Positions 33,872-43,385 are shown, counted from the first letter of the stretch. The stretch: 64,000 nt of DNA from Vibrio brasiliensis LMG 20546 (GCF_000189255.1 NZ_AEVS01000081.1:1-64000); one strand, 5' to 3'. Notes: generated by a model from the sequence alone, not told the origin. A program made the numbers and translations.

Positions 33872-35308
33872 ATGGAAAAAGTCGTAGACCTTAATCGCTG
33901 GCATAAGGAACATGTCAAGACTGAGCAGGAGTTGTTGCATCTATTTGCAGAAATTCAGGCGCACTATTCTACAAACCCCTATCCCGATCTTAAACAAAGA
34001 TTGGAGCTTTTGCATGGCGTCAAGTCGGCACTACTCAGCCATAAGCAAGGGTTAGTCGATGCTTTACATCATGATTACGGCTATCGTAGTGACTTCGATT
34101 CGCTTATCTGCGATTTACTGCCAGCAGTCGGACATATTAACTACACCATCAAGCACTTAAAAAAGTGGCTCAAACCTAGCAAACGCCACGCCGGGCTACT
34201 GTTAACACCTTCAAAAGTGCGCGTCGAGTATCAGCCACTCGGTGTTGTTGGTGTCATTGTCCCGTGGAATTTCCCAATCGTTCTGAGTATTGCCCCGATA
34301 GTGACGGCTCTGGCTGCAGGTAACCGGGTGTTGGTCAAGCTCAGTGAACATACCCCTCATACCAATCAGGTGCTAAGCGAGATTTTTGCTGGATTTGGCG
34401 AGTATGTACGTCCAGTGGAAGGGGATGCGGATATAGCGCAGCATTTTTCCGCTTTACCTTTTGATCACCTTATCTTTACCGGGTCGACTCAGATTGGCAA
34501 ACTCGTTGCGGCGTCAGCGGCTCGCAACTTAACCCCGGTTACGCTTGAACTGGGGGGCAAATCGCCGGCAATCATTGCTGACGATGCGGACATCAGTAAA
34601 GCGGTCGATGCGATCATTCTGGGGAAATCTATCAACGCTGGACAAATCTGCGTTGCGCCGGACTACGTTATGGTTCCGCAAGGCAAAGAGTTGCAGTTTA
34701 TTGAGTGTTATCTCGACCGTTTCTATCAACTCTATGTGCGTGACGGGCGACTTGAGTCAGTCACTCAAATCATTAATGAAGCGCAATTTCTGCGTTTACA
34801 GCGTTATCTTCAGGATGCGAAAGATTTAGGTGCATCGCTGCACTCTATTGATTACGTGGAACTGAACGATCGGCAGATGCTGCCTCAACTCGTCACAGGC
34901 GTTACCGAAGAGATGCTTGTGATGCAGGAAGAGATTTTCGGACCAATATTACCCGTTATTGGTTATCGTCATTTGAGCGAAGTGTTTGCGTTCGTCAATA
35001 GTCGGCCGCGCCCATTGGCACTCTATCTGATGTCGAATGATAAAATCTTGCAGCAGCAGGTAATCGAACAGACACACAGTGGTGGTGTTGCCTTTAATGA
35101 TACTCTGCTGCATGTTGCTGCGGACGACGCGCCGTTTGGAGGTATTGGTGAGTCGGGTATTGGTCAGTATCACGGCGAGGAAGGGTTCAGAACTTTCTCT
35201 AAGGCCAAGACGGTGCTCTCTTCTCCGACGTGGTTACCGCGTAACTACTTAATTCTCAAATATCGCAACCTGGCGCTGAAATTGGTGTCTAAACTTTTCT
35301 TACGTTAG
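33872..35308 (+). CDS. Aldehyde dehydrogenase (coniferyl-aldehyde dehydrogenase type)
   Basis: The 478-residue enzyme oxidises aldehydes with NAD(P). It shows VGVIVPWNFPIVLS near 120, the Glu-containing LELGGKSPAII near 222-232, catalytic Cys in NAGQICVAPDYV near 257 and EEIFGPILPV near 353. The C-terminal hydrophobic helix PRNYLILKYRNLALKLVSKLFLR could touch membrane lipids, as in fatty-aldehyde members. The ATG at 33872 has a weak ribosome site; a TTG at 33860 is an in-frame alternative. Its 3' end overlaps the convergent LysR gene by four bases. Substrate unknown. Confidence 0.85.
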   Translation: MEKVVDLNRWHKEHVKTEQELLHLFAEIQAHYSTNPYPDLKQRLELLHGVKSALLSHKQGLVDALHHDYGYRSDFDSLICDLLPAVGHINYTIKHLKKWLKPSKRHAGLLLTPSKVRVEYQPLGVVGVIVPWNFPIVLSIAPIVTALAAGNRVLVKLSEHTPHTNQVLSEIFAGFGEYVRPVEGDADIAQHFSALPFDHLIFTGSTQIGKLVAASAARNLTPVTLELGGKSPAIIADDADISKAVDAIILGKSINAGQICVAPDYVMVPQGKELQFIECYLDRFYQLYVRDGRLESVTQIINEAQFLRLQRYLQDAKDLGASLHSIDYVELNDRQMLPQLVTGVTEEMLVMQEEIFGPILPVIGYRHLSEVFAFVNSRPRPLALYLMSNDKILQQQVIEQTHSGGVAFNDTLLHVAADDAPFGGIGESGIGQYHGEEGFRTFSKAKTVLSSPTWLPRNYLILKYRNLALKLVSKLFLR

Positions 35309-36207
35309 TGGCTTAACTTGTTCTGAAAGTGAGCTGTAACGAAGTCTATAAACACCCGCAGGCGTTTCGGCTGATATCGATCTCTATGATAAATAGCTGA
35401 AAACGCCACGCTGGGAATATGCCAGTCTTCGAATACTTCTACTAACTTTCCCTCATCGATAGCCTCTACGCAGTACACTTTTGGTACTCGAATAATGCCT
35501 TGGTGATTAAGGGCTCCCTTAACTAACACCCGACCGTTTTTACACTGTAAATGTCCCTTAATCGCTACCTCTACATCTCTGTTGTCGACTTTGTGCTTAT
35601 AGCCCCAACGTTTGACTGAACCAGTAAGACACTGGTGTGCATTAAGATCTTTTGGTTGCGAAGGGATACCTTTAGCTTTTAGATACTCTGGGCTGGCAAG
35701 CGTGCTCATTTCTATGGTCATAAGTTTACGGGCGATAAAACCTGAGTCATCAAGTTGCCCCATACGAAATGCGATGTCGAAATCTTCTTCAAGTAAATCT
35801 ACACGGTGGCTGCTGAAGTCGAGGTGGACTTGAGTTTCAGGATATTGTTTCATGAAGTCACAAGCGATCTGGCCAATGACATCTTCCCCTAAGTAGCCGC
35901 CAACACAGTTAATACGGATCTCGCCCTGTACTTTTTCAACATCGTCGACAGCAACGAGTACCGCTTGCTCGATACCGTTCAAAGCAACTTCACACTGCTG
36001 ATAAAACAGCTTACCTGCTTCGGTTAACTTAAGCGTTCGAGTAGTGCGAATAAGCAAAGTGACCTTCATCTGGCTCTCTAGATTGCTTATCTGACGAGAG
36101 ACATGTGAACGTGAAACATCGAGTGCCAGTGCTGCCTTTGTAAAGCTACCAAGCTGTGCGATCAATACAAATGAGCGAATATCAGCGAGGTTGAGGGAGT
36201 TGAGCAT
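35305..36207 (-). CDS. LysR-family transcriptional regulator
   Basis: The 300-residue regulator has an N-terminal helix-turn-helix (residues about 5-63; SFTKAALALDVSRSHVSRQISNLE) and a LysR substrate domain beginning VQGEIRINCVGGYLG near 93. It is divergent from a short-chain dehydrogenase gene and shares a 147-base intergenic region with a dyad, the typical LysR-target arrangement. It looks like the DNA-binding subgroup related to AaeR/DsdC. Inducer not identifiable. Confidence 0.9.
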   Translation of the reverse strand: MLNSLNLADIRSFVLIAQLGSFTKAALALDVSRSHVSRQISNLESQMKVTLLIRTTRTLKLTEAGKLFYQQCEVALNGIEQAVLVAVDDVEKVQGEIRINCVGGYLGEDVIGQIACDFMKQYPETQVHLDFSSHRVDLLEEDFDIAFRMGQLDDSGFIARKLMTIEMSTLASPEYLKAKGIPSQPKDLNAHQCLTGSVKRWGYKHKVDNRDVEVAIKGHLQCKNGRVLVKGALNHQGIIRVPKVYCVEAIDEGKLVEVFEDWHIPSVAFSAIYHRDRYQPKRLRVFIDFVTAHFQNKLSH

Positions 36208-36238
36208 TAGTTTTCCTTAATCAGAGGATTACAACTAT

Positions 36239-36256
36239 TGTTGCAGTATAGCAACA
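36239..36256. promoter_or_regulatory. Candidate LysR operator between the regulator and dehydrogenase genes
   Basis: TGTTGC-N6-GCAACA is a perfect inverted repeat, containing the T-N11-A form seen at LysR-type sites. It lies 32 bases upstream of the regulator start and 99 upstream of the dehydrogenase start. Confidence 0.45.
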
Positions 36257-36354
36257 GTGTTTCAACCTAAGTGATATATATCAACAAAGATGATTCGAAT
36301 ACTATAGCTTCATCGCAGCAAATCACGCTGCACAATCAGTTCACAGAGGAATAA

Positions 36355-37077
36355 ATGATGAAAAAACTAATTGTAATCACAGGTGCAAGTTCTGGTATTG
36401 GTGAAGCGATTGCTCGTCGTCTGAGTAATGAAGGCCATCCTCTACTTCTACTCGCTCGCCGCGTTGAGCGCTTAGAGTCTCTACAACTACCAAACACACT
36501 GTGTGAGAAAGTGGATGTAACAGATAAAGCGACTTTTGAAGCTGCAATTGCTAAAGCTGAAGCCAAGTTTGGCCCGGTTGATGGCCTAGTTAACAATGCT
36601 GGCGTGATGCTGTTGGGCCAGATTGATACGCAAGACGCGAGCGAATGGAAACGTATGTTTGACGTAAACGTTCTGGGTTTACTAAATGGTATGCAGGCTG
36701 TACTGGCTCCTATGATGGAACGTAACAGTGGTACTATCATCAACATCAGTTCAATCGCTGGTAAGAAGACTTTCCCGAATCACGCTGCTTACTGTGGCAC
36801 TAAATTCGCTGTTCATGCTATTTCTGAAAATGTTCGCGAAGAAGTCGCGGCATCTAATGTTCGTGTTACGACTATTGCCCCTGGAGCGGTAGAGACAGAA
36901 TTACTATCGCACACAACGTCTGATGATATTAAGCAGGGTTACGATGACTGGAAGCAAGACATGGGTGGTGTTCTCGCTGCTGATGATGTTGCTCGCGCAG
37001 TTGAATTTGCTTACAGCCAGCCACAAAACGTGTGTATCCGAGAAATTGCCTTAGCACCTACCAAACAACAGCCTTAA
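36355..37077 (+). CDS. Short-chain dehydrogenase/reductase (YdfG-like)
   Basis: The 240-residue classical SDR has TGASSGIG (10-17), NNAG near 84, ISSIAG with catalytic Ser near 135, and the YCGTK pair near 149-153. The Arg-Arg in LLARRVERL near 36-37 favours NADP(H). PGAVETEL near 180 closes the site. It resembles YdfG-type serine/3-hydroxy-acid dehydrogenases, though the physiological substrate is unclear. AGAGGAATAA precedes the ATG. LysR-type control by the divergent gene is expected, with a strong terminator after the stop. Confidence 0.87.
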   Translation: MMKKLIVITGASSGIGEAIARRLSNEGHPLLLLARRVERLESLQLPNTLCEKVDVTDKATFEAAIAKAEAKFGPVDGLVNNAGVMLLGQIDTQDASEWKRMFDVNVLGLLNGMQAVLAPMMERNSGTIINISSIAGKKTFPNHAAYCGTKFAVHAISENVREEVAASNVRVTTIAPGAVETELLSHTTSDDIKQGYDDWKQDMGGVLAADDVARAVEFAYSQPQNVCIREIALAPTKQQP

Positions 37078-37090
37078 TCTGAGTTGTTTT

Positions 37091-37116
37091 AAAGGCCGAC
37101 GCTAGTCGGCCTTTTT
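37091..37116 (+). terminator. Rho-independent terminator after the SDR gene
   Basis: AAAGGCCGAC / GTCGGCCTTT, a 10-bp stem with loop GCTA, followed by T residues. It lies 13 bases past the stop. Confidence 0.92.
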
Positions 37117-37330
37117 GTATTTTAGCCTAAGCCTATGGCGATACTTTATCGTTGGAAGCGTGCCAGATATCAGGATCGATCAGCAGATTTCGTCCACAAG
37201 GTGTTGTTAAAACCTGATATAGACTAATTGGTTAGAAGAAATCTTTCTCTGAATGTGATCACTGATGTTTGAGAATTGTCATTTTGCTACTATAACTCGT
37301 ATATGTGAGTTATATGCAAAAAGGTCAATA

Positions 37331-38107
37331 ATGACGAAGGCAGAACAACAAGAACAATCAAGCGAATTGTCAGTCAATGGTGAACACGGCGAAAACGTTG
37401 CAAAAACCGAAGAACCTTCATCTTCAATTCGATACGGAGAAGATGCATTTCAGGATGTGATGCCACTCTGTGAGGTTGCATTAATTGTGACGACGCCTAC
37501 TGGTAAGGTTCTCAAGTGTCGCACCAAATATGTCGGACTCCATTCAAATAATATCTTATTGATGGAAATGCCGGACATTTCAGCGAAAGAAATGTCATTG
37601 TTTATGCAACGTGGCTATTCGATCAAGGCGTGCGTCATTTCTTCAAAGGGGGAAGGCGCGCGAGTCTATTTTAAGAGCAAAATAGAGTATGTCTTAAGTG
37701 GTGGAGATAACGATCTGCTACTTATTACCTTGCCTAAGGCGACTCAGGTGGTGGTGGGCTTACGCGAAAGTGCTCGTTTGGAGATCAGCCTGGATGGTAT
37801 TTTATCTCCGGATAACCACAAATACTTATGTCAGATACGGGATATCTCTCAACATGGTTGTTTGATTGTTGTCGACAGAGGAAAGACCAATTATAAAGTT
37901 GGCTCCGCCATCGAGCTTAAAGTGTTTAGTCGTGGTGATGGTAACGAAGATGATTCAGAGTTATTGCATGCTGTAGTAAAGAACGTCTCTAAGACCAGCC
38001 ACTACCGTAAATACGGCGTTAAATTTGACGAAGGTAGCTTAGAGTATGTTAGTCGCTTTATTGAGGGCCTGAACTTCTGCTCGCTTCAACAAAAATTCAC
38101 TCTTTAA
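37331..38107 (+). CDS. PilZ-domain cyclic di-GMP-binding protein (YcgR-like)
   Basis: The 258-residue protein has a low-complexity Glu/Ser-rich N-terminus (about 1-40), a YcgR-type beta-barrel middle and a C-terminal PilZ domain. The two binding motifs are intact: RESAR (RxxxR, near 143-147) and DISQHG (D/NxSxxG, near 178-183). It should therefore bind cyclic di-GMP. YcgR proteins slow the flagellar motor. I start at 37331, preceded by AAGG; a longer frame from 37265 includes an unlikely leader. Just upstream, ATATCAGG (37167) and CCTGATAT (37213) form a long-loop dyad. Whether it acts as a flagellar brake here is inferred. Confidence 0.88.
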   Translation: MTKAEQQEQSSELSVNGEHGENVAKTEEPSSSIRYGEDAFQDVMPLCEVALIVTTPTGKVLKCRTKYVGLHSNNILLMEMPDISAKEMSLFMQRGYSIKACVISSKGEGARVYFKSKIEYVLSGGDNDLLLITLPKATQVVVGLRESARLEISLDGILSPDNHKYLCQIRDISQHGCLIVVDRGKTNYKVGSAIELKVFSRGDGNEDDSELLHAVVKNVSKTSHYRKYGVKFDEGSLEYVSRFIEGLNFCSLQQKFTL

Positions 38108-38187
38108 TCTATGGGGAATCCAAGCTTCTGCGTCATTATTGCTTATACTAAGTAGTGAGGACATCAGCATATTGGGAGGACTAAAGT

Positions 38188-38361
38188 ATGGAACTACGCA
38201 ACGAGCATGGTGAAGTAACTCAAGTCGCGGATAACCTCACCATCAAAGAAGTGTTGGAAATGGGCTACTCAATCGATTTATGTGATGAAGCCTTTGACCC
38301 CAATGAACATTGGGTAGCAAGCGCTGACACCAGCGCTAAAGGCGAGTTTCCAGAAAGCTAG
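38188..38361 (+). CDS. 57-residue conserved-looking small acidic protein
   Basis: This short gene has a strong GGGAGG ribosome site eight to ten bases before the ATG and a terminator just after its stop. The acidic product reads like a single folded domain with a helix (NLTIKEVLEMGYSIDL) and a tail rich in D, E and S. No family is recognised. Clear ribosome site, codon pattern and its own terminator make it likely to be a real gene. It is probably monocistronic, since the PilZ gene ends 80 bases upstream without a clear terminator. Confidence 0.7.
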   Translation: MELRNEHGEVTQVADNLTIKEVLEMGYSIDLCDEAFDPNEHWVASADTSAKGEFPES

Positions 38362-38374
38362 TTGGGCGGCAAAT

Positions 38375-38403
38375 AAAAAATCCGAGCAGTGCTCGGATTT
38401 TTT
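38375..38403. terminator. Bidirectional terminator
   Basis: TCCGAGC / GGCTCGGA-type 7-bp GC-rich stem with a 3-base loop, flanked by A6 on the left and T6 on the right, so it stops transcripts from both the small ORF and nagB. Confidence 0.93.
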
Positions 38404-38425
38404 GATCGTGTTAGATAACTGAGAG

Positions 38426-39226
38426 TTAGAAGCCTTTGATGTTTTCCGCTTCAAGTTCAGTAAAGTATTTAACAGTCTTAACTTTCAGTTCTTGAGTTGC
38501 TGGCTCATCACATACGATCACTGATTTAGGGTGTAACTGAAGTGCAGATACAGTCCATAGGTGGTTAACGCTACCTTCAACTGCTGCTTCAAGAGCTAGG
38601 GCTTTGTTGTGGCCAGTAACCAGAATCATGATTTCTTCTGAATCTAGTAGTGTACCAACACCGATGGTTAGAGCGTACTTAGGTACTTGATTGATGTCAC
38701 CGTCGAAGAAGCGAGAGTTAGCAATACGTGTATCTTCAGTCAGCGTCTTGATACGTGTGCGTGAAGATAGTGAAGATGCTGGCTCGTTGAATGCGATATG
38801 ACCATCGTTACCTACGCCGCCCATGAATAGGTTAATACGACCGTAAGATTTGATCTTATCTTCATAGCGCTTACATTCAACTTCGTTATCCGCTGCATTA
38901 CCATCAAGAAGGTTGATGTTTTCATCTTGGATATCGATGTGGTTAAAGAAGTTGTTGTACATGAAAGAGCGGTAAGATTCTGGGTGATCCGCTGGGATAC
39001 CAATGTACTCATCCATGTTAAATGTAACAACGTGCTTAAAGCTTACTTCGCCAGCGTTGTACAGTTCGATAAGTGCTTTGTAAGTCGCTAGAGGAGTACC
39101 ACCTGTTGGTAGACCTAAAACGAATGGACGTTCAGCGGTTGGTTTGAAATCGTTAATGCGTTTAACAATGTGTGCTGCTGCCCACTTACCGACTTGTGCT
39201 GCTTGGTTTAACGGGATAAGTCTCAT
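38426..39226 (-). CDS. nagB: Glucosamine-6-phosphate deaminase
   Basis: The 266-residue enzyme converts glucosamine 6-phosphate to fructose 6-phosphate and ammonia, the last step of chitin-sugar catabolism. Conserved blocks are [14 protein letters not shown] near 38-51, NMDEYIG near 71-77 (general-base Asp72), [14 protein letters not shown] near 135-148 (Asp141, His143, Glu148 as in E. coli NagB) and the C-terminal allosteric region. Length equals E. coli NagB. A consensus -10 (TATAAT) lies 50 bases upstream of the ATG, and a 10-bp inverted repeat lies further upstream. The gene is monocistronic, unlike the E. coli nagBACD operon. It links metabolically to the chitinases at 50-55 kb. Confidence 0.96.
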   Translation of the reverse strand: MRLIPLNQAAQVGKWAAAHIVKRINDFKPTAERPFVLGLPTGGTPLATYKALIELYNAGEVSFKHVVTFNMDEYIGIPADHPESYRSFMYNNFFNHIDIQDENINLLDGNAADNEVECKRYEDKIKSYGRINLFMGGVGNDGHIAFNEPASSLSSRTRIKTLTEDTRIANSRFFDGDINQVPKYALTIGVGTLLDSEEIMILVTGHNKALALEAAVEGSVNHLWTVSALQLHPKSVIVCDEPATQELKVKTVKYFTELEAENIKGF

Positions 39227-39610
39227 TTTGTGCCCCTAATATTGTAATTTATGATGCTCTGAAACATTAATTCGCATTATAAAATAAGTGACCATGTTGT
39301 GCTATTGTTTTTGGTCAATTTTTCTCTAATTGACCAAATTACGTCTGATTATCATAGTCTGTATTCGTTTGCGCGACGTAAAAATGATGTATGTAGTGGT
39401 TCGACGAATGAAAATTTTAGGGCTAAAACTAAGGTATTAGCCACCTAAATAATGGCGATGTACGTCACGTTGTGATGTAAATGAAACGCTTAGTGTAGAG
39501 GTTACTTATACTAGTGTAATGTTATTAAGGTATGATGTTGAAGCTCAAACAATTGAGAACGCTGTCGATACAGTGACTAATAAAACTATAAAGATACTTA
39601 AGAAGACCAG
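39227..39610. promoter_or_regulatory. Divergent control region of nagB and the Sel1-repeat gene, with a 10-bp inverted repeat
   Basis: TTGGTCAATT (39311-39320) and AATTGACCAA (39328-39337) are perfect inverted arms spaced by 7 bases, centred about 55 bases upstream of the predicted nagB start point. The nagB -10 TATAAT is at 39276-39281 on the minus strand. I found no other gene in this 384-base stretch. Confidence 0.6.
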
Positions 39611-40759
39611 ATGAATATTATTGGGATCGCGATTGGTGCGACCGGGCTTCTGTTACTAGGCATGTTTATGTGGATGCTGGCTTTGTCCATCCGTAAGAAG
39701 CGCTTAGAGCAAGAACGCAAAGAACGAGAAATCGCTTACCGAAAAGCGATTGAAAAGAATCGTAAACAGGAACATGAAGATCGGATTATGAAGGCCGAAG
39801 GCGGTCATATTCCTACGATTCTCTATCTGGCTAAAGAGGCTGAAAGAACTCGTCCGAAAGAAGCGATCTATTGGTACACCAAAGCGGCAAAACTAGATAA
39901 TGTTACCGGCATGTACGGCGTAGTACGTATCAGTAACAAGATGAAGCAAGATGTCATCTTAAAAGAGCAATCTAAGTTCTGGCAGACATCCATTGCGGCT
40001 ATTGAAGGTAGCTTACCGCATAAGTTTGAAATGGCGCAGGCGCTGTTTTATGGTCGTGGTACTGAAGTGAATCCACCAAAAGCGATAGAGCTTTTGGAGT
40101 CTGCAGCACAGCAGAACCATATTCCATCAATCCTGTTTTTGGGTGATTGGTGTCTTTCGGATAACAACCCACAAAAAAGTCCGTCACGTTCAACTGACTA
40201 TTATCGCCGAGCGGCCGATCTTAAAAGTAATGAAGGTCGAATGAAACTGGGCACCAACTACATTCAGGGTCACGGTGTACCAAGCAATTTCAATCTCGGT
40301 TGCTACTGGTTGGAGCGAGCGGCTGAAAAAGGTCATCTGGAAGCAATGTATAAGGCCGGGGAAACCTGGATGGAGCAACGACCAAATGGCAACGCGATCG
40401 CTTATATTTGGTTGTTCCTTGCTAGCCAGCTTGGTCATGATCCAGCGCGAGCGTTGCGTGATCAGGTGGCGTTGAATATCGGTGTCGATACTGTTGTTGG
40501 TTTACAGAGTCTTGCTAAACCTATGATTAAGAAGATTCGAGAGAATAAAGTAAACAAACACTCTATTATCAAGGCGCTAAACAAACTGTATAAACGAGCG
40601 ATTCCAATTAATGAACAGGGCTCGGCTCCGATTCTATCTACGTTAGAATCCAATGACACGGTGGCGGAACCTGAGTCACTTAACGTAGAGGAAACGCCTC
40701 AGGTTGATGAGCAAGATAATCGAATCGACTACTCGCAGTCCCCAATGGATAAACAATAA
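39611..40759 (+). CDS. Membrane-anchored Sel1/TPR-repeat protein
   Basis: The 382-residue protein has an N-terminal hydrophobic helix (about 6-27) followed by a basic, highly charged coiled-coil-like stretch (about 28-60), then four or more Sel1-type repeats (about 65-290). Recognisable repeats include FEMAQALFYGRGTEVNPPKA, and MKLGTNYIQGHGVPSNFNLG. The tail is acidic and low-complexity. Sel1 proteins scaffold other proteins; the family gives no enzymatic role. It is anchored by its single helix, with repeats probably in the cytoplasm given the basic flank. A terminator follows. Confidence 0.75.
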   Translation: MNIIGIAIGATGLLLLGMFMWMLALSIRKKRLEQERKEREIAYRKAIEKNRKQEHEDRIMKAEGGHIPTILYLAKEAERTRPKEAIYWYTKAAKLDNVTGMYGVVRISNKMKQDVILKEQSKFWQTSIAAIEGSLPHKFEMAQALFYGRGTEVNPPKAIELLESAAQQNHIPSILFLGDWCLSDNNPQKSPSRSTDYYRRAADLKSNEGRMKLGTNYIQGHGVPSNFNLGCYWLERAAEKGHLEAMYKAGETWMEQRPNGNAIAYIWLFLASQLGHDPARALRDQVALNIGVDTVVGLQSLAKPMIKKIRENKVNKHSIIKALNKLYKRAIPINEQGSAPILSTLESNDTVAEPESLNVEETPQVDEQDNRIDYSQSPMDKQ

Positions 40760-40787
40760 AAAATGGCCTCATCAAGAGGCCATTTTT
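40760..40787. terminator. Bidirectional terminator between the Sel1 gene and sstT
   Basis: AAAATGGCCTC / GAGGCCATTTT with a 5-base loop and a following T-run, located between the two convergent genes. Confidence 0.9.
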
Positions 40788-40810
40788 ATTGGTTTGGGTC
40801 AACGTTGAAC

Positions 40811-42031
40811 TTATTTAAGTTCTTGTTTCTGCTTTGATTTACATACCGCAGCGGTAAAGACGACGTCAGTTGAGCTGTTTAGCGCTGTTTCTGCTGAATC
40901 TTGAACAACACCAATGATGAAGCCAACCGCTACCACCTGCATTGCAATCTCATTTGGAATACCAAACAGGCCACATGCTAATGGGATAAGCAGTAATGAA
41001 CCGCCAGCAACACCAGAAGCACCACATGCAGAAACTGCTGCTACCACACTCAGTAGCAGTGCAGTAAGTAGATCCACTTCAATCCCTAAGGTGTGAACCG
41101 CCGCCAGAGTCAGAGTTGTGATGGTGATTGCTGCGCCAGCCATGTTAATAGTCGCGCCCAGAGGAATAGATACAGAGTAAGTATCTTCATCCAGTTTTAG
41201 CTTTTCACATAGCGCCATGTTGACTGGAATGTTCGCTGCGCTTGAGCGAGTGAAGAAAGCTGTTACGCCACTTTCACGGATACATTGCAGAACCAATGGG
41301 TATGGGTTTTCACCGGTTTTAAACAGCACGATTAGTGGGTTAACGACGAGTGCAATGATCGCCATTGAGCTTAATAGTACCGCCAGAAGCTGCGCATAAC
41401 CAGCGAGCGCTTCGAAGCCTGTGGTTGCCAGTGTAGAAGCTACCAGACCAAAGATACCGAATGGCGCCAGACGAATAATAAAGCGTACGATTTGTGATAC
41501 ACCGTGGCTAAGGTCTTCAAATACCGCCTTAGTTGTACCTGATGCGTGGTGAAGCGCCAGACCAAGACCTACAGCCCATGCCAGGATACCAATGTAGTTT
41601 GCACTCATCAGAGCGTTAACTGGGTTGTCAACTAGCTTAAACAGCAGAGTATTTAGTACTTCAGCGATGCCTTGTGGAGGAGTAGCTCCTTCAGCACCTG
41701 ATACAAGCGTTAGCGTGGTTGGAAAGAGGAAACTCAGTACAACAGCGGTTAGAGCTGCTGTTAATGTACCGAAAAGGTAAAGAACCACGATAGGACGCAT
41801 ATACGTGTGTTGGTTTTTCTTCTGGTTAGCGATCGAAGCCGCAACCAAAATAAAAACGAGAATAGGCGCAACTGCTTTTAGTGCACCAACAAACAGGCTT
41901 CCGAGTAAACCGACACTTTTCGCATGCTCTGGAGATACAGTCGCTAGACCAACACCAAGGATGATGCCAGCTAGGATCTGCAAAACCAGATTGCCACGAG
42001 CAAAGCGCGCAATGAGAGAGTTGTGTTGCAT
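40811..42031 (-). CDS. sstT: Serine/threonine:sodium symporter
   Basis: The 406-residue inner-membrane carrier takes up serine and threonine with sodium. It belongs to the dicarboxylate/amino-acid:cation family, with eight helices and two re-entrant loops. The characteristic [16 protein letters not shown] serine-rich loop (near 265-280), the Asn-rich [13 protein letters not shown] (near 293-305) and the [17 protein letters not shown] loop (near 340) match SstT. Length is close to E. coli SstT (414). It is monocistronic with an upstream dyad. Confidence 0.93.
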   Translation of the reverse strand: MQHNSLIARFARGNLVLQILAGIILGVGLATVSPEHAKSVGLLGSLFVGALKAVAPILVFILVAASIANQKKNQHTYMRPIVVLYLFGTLTAALTAVVLSFLFPTTLTLVSGAEGATPPQGIAEVLNTLLFKLVDNPVNALMSANYIGILAWAVGLGLALHHASGTTKAVFEDLSHGVSQIVRFIIRLAPFGIFGLVASTLATTGFEALAGYAQLLAVLLSSMAIIALVVNPLIVLFKTGENPYPLVLQCIRESGVTAFFTRSSAANIPVNMALCEKLKLDEDTYSVSIPLGATINMAGAAITITTLTLAAVHTLGIEVDLLTALLLSVVAAVSACGASGVAGGSLLLIPLACGLFGIPNEIAMQVVAVGFIIGVVQDSAETALNSSTDVVFTAAVCKSKQKQELK

Positions 42032-42072
42032 AGTTATCCCTGCAATGAATAGTTTTATGAATTTATAGTAAT

Positions 42073-42091
42073 CTCAGTTATCGCAACTGAG
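42073..42091. promoter_or_regulatory. Dyad overlapping the likely sstT promoter
   Basis: CTCAGTT-N5-AACTGAG is a perfect 7-bp inverted repeat. It covers the place of the -35 for a predicted -10 (TATAAA, 42062-42067 on the minus strand) of sstT. An operator role is inferred. Confidence 0.3.
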
Positions 42092-42216
42092 CTGTTAATA
42101 CTAGCGGCTTGAAATAATGTGTCTAGGATTAATTGAAAAGTAGCATGAAAAATTAATTTCATTCGCTTTATGTGAATTTTATGTTTTAGATGTGTGTTAA
42201 TTTGGTAAATAACAAA

Positions 42217-42236
42217 AAGGGGGCTGATGCCCCCTT
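42217..42236. terminator. Terminator after rsgA
   Basis: AAGGGGGC / GCCCCCTT, an 8-bp stem with loop TGAT. Minus-strand RNA then reads into U-rich sequence, seven bases after the rsgA stop. Confidence 0.88.
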
Positions 42237-42242
42237 GATTGT

Positions 42243-43307
42243 TTAATATCCACTACCGTGCTTTTGGTCACGATGAGCGTTTTGTACTCTCTTATAGTAT
42301 TTGGTTTGCTGTTTATAAGAGGCACGCTTTTCAGCGATAGTCGCACTATTATGTTGCTGTTCGCGTAACAACTTAAGGTAGTTGTTGAGCCTTCGTTGCT
42401 CTAACTGACCTGATTTGATTGCTTCTCGTACCCGACAACCTGGTTCTTCTTGATGCTGACAATCGGAGAAACGGCATTGAGCTACCAGAGACTCGACGTC
42501 AGAGAATGTTTCAGCGACGCCTTCTGCACAGTCCACCAGTTGAAGCTCTCGCATTCCTGGAGTGTCGATCAGAACCGCACCACTTGGCATGAAATGCAAC
42601 GAACGACTGGTTGTCGTATGACGACCTTTGCTGTCGTTTTCTCTGATCCCACCGGTTTGCTGTGCTTGTTGCTGTAACAAGCTATTGACCAAGGTTGACT
42701 TACCAACACCTGATGAACCCATAAAGGCGACCGTTTTTCCGTTTTGACACCAAGGAAGAAGACGTTCGCATTGCTGTTGGTCTAAGGCATTAACGCTTTC
42801 AACCATTAATAGAGGGTCGAGCTTTTGTACCAGCGCTTTCTTCTCATCAAGGTCAAGACAGAGGTCGGCTTTGGTTAAAACGATAACGGGTTCTACATCG
42901 GCTTCATGAGCGATAGCTAAGTATCGTTCAATTCGGCTCAAGTTAAAGTCATCATTCAACGAGCAGACGATAAACAATGATGTCACGTTGGCGGCGATCA
43001 GTTGCTCATTAACCTTACTTCCAGCGGCTTTGCGGTGAAAGAGAGACTGGCGGTCTAACAAGCGAACGAACCTCTGTTCTGAGTCTAGCAGTACCCAGTC
43101 ACCTACGGTCATTGCGGGTAAAGACTTATGGATCTCCAGGCTGATCTCATCGGTTTCGGTCAATAGCTTATAGCCGCTTCTATGGTGTTCAGTGATGCGG
43201 GCTGCAATTAACTCTTGTTCTAAATCTTCGAGTGTTAGCTGTTGTTGAAATAGGTTGTTCCAGCCAAGTGTCGTAAGTGACATAGCTGTGTGTGCTTTGG
43301 TATTCAT
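42243..43307 (-). CDS. rsgA: Ribosome small-subunit-dependent GTPase A
   Basis: The 354-residue circularly permuted GTPase helps mature the 30S subunit. An N-terminal OB-fold (about 40-110) precedes the GTPase domain in the permuted order: G4 LTKADL near 145, then G1 [10 protein letters not shown] near 195-205, G3 DTPGMREL near 244. The zinc motif [14 protein letters not shown] is near 276-290. The tail is basic. An N-terminal Met at 43307 gives the best start; 43283 is an alternative. It is at a different location from the rsgA-orn neighbourhood usual in gammaproteobacteria, so it may be a second, specialised copy. A leader peptide and two exclusive hairpins lie upstream. Confidence 0.88.
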   Translation of the reverse strand: MNTKAHTAMSLTTLGWNNLFQQQLTLEDLEQELIAARITEHHRSGYKLLTETDEISLEIHKSLPAMTVGDWVLLDSEQRFVRLLDRQSLFHRKAAGSKVNEQLIAANVTSLFIVCSLNDDFNLSRIERYLAIAHEADVEPVIVLTKADLCLDLDEKKALVQKLDPLLMVESVNALDQQQCERLLPWCQNGKTVAFMGSSGVGKSTLVNSLLQQQAQQTGGIRENDSKGRHTTTSRSLHFMPSGAVLIDTPGMRELQLVDCAEGVAETFSDVESLVAQCRFSDCQHQEEPGCRVREAIKSGQLEQRRLNNYLKLLREQQHNSATIAEKRASYKQQTKYYKRVQNAHRDQKHGSGY

Positions 43308-43352
43308 AGTTGCCCCAAGCTTACAGAAAATCTGTATCAATTTGATTCGCTA

Positions 43353-43385
43353 GGGTCTTAAGACCCCGGTTTGAGTAACACCGGG
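43353..43385 (-). promoter_or_regulatory. Mutually exclusive hairpins in the rsgA leader
   Basis: CCCGGT (43365-43370) pairs with ACCGGG (43380-43385), and GGGTCTTAAGACCC (43353-43366) is a self-complementary 14-mer. The two share bases 43365-43366, so only one full helix can form, the hallmark of an attenuator. Between the leader peptide and this region is a pyrimidine-rich tract (CTCCCCTTCCCTTCC on the minus strand) that could pair with purine ribosome sites. Confidence 0.45.

Noticed and set aside
36336-36746. 136-codon minus-strand frame opposite the short-chain dehydrogenase
   Set aside because: It is an antisense shadow: the plus-strand product has full SDR motifs and an operator, and the shadow has no domain.
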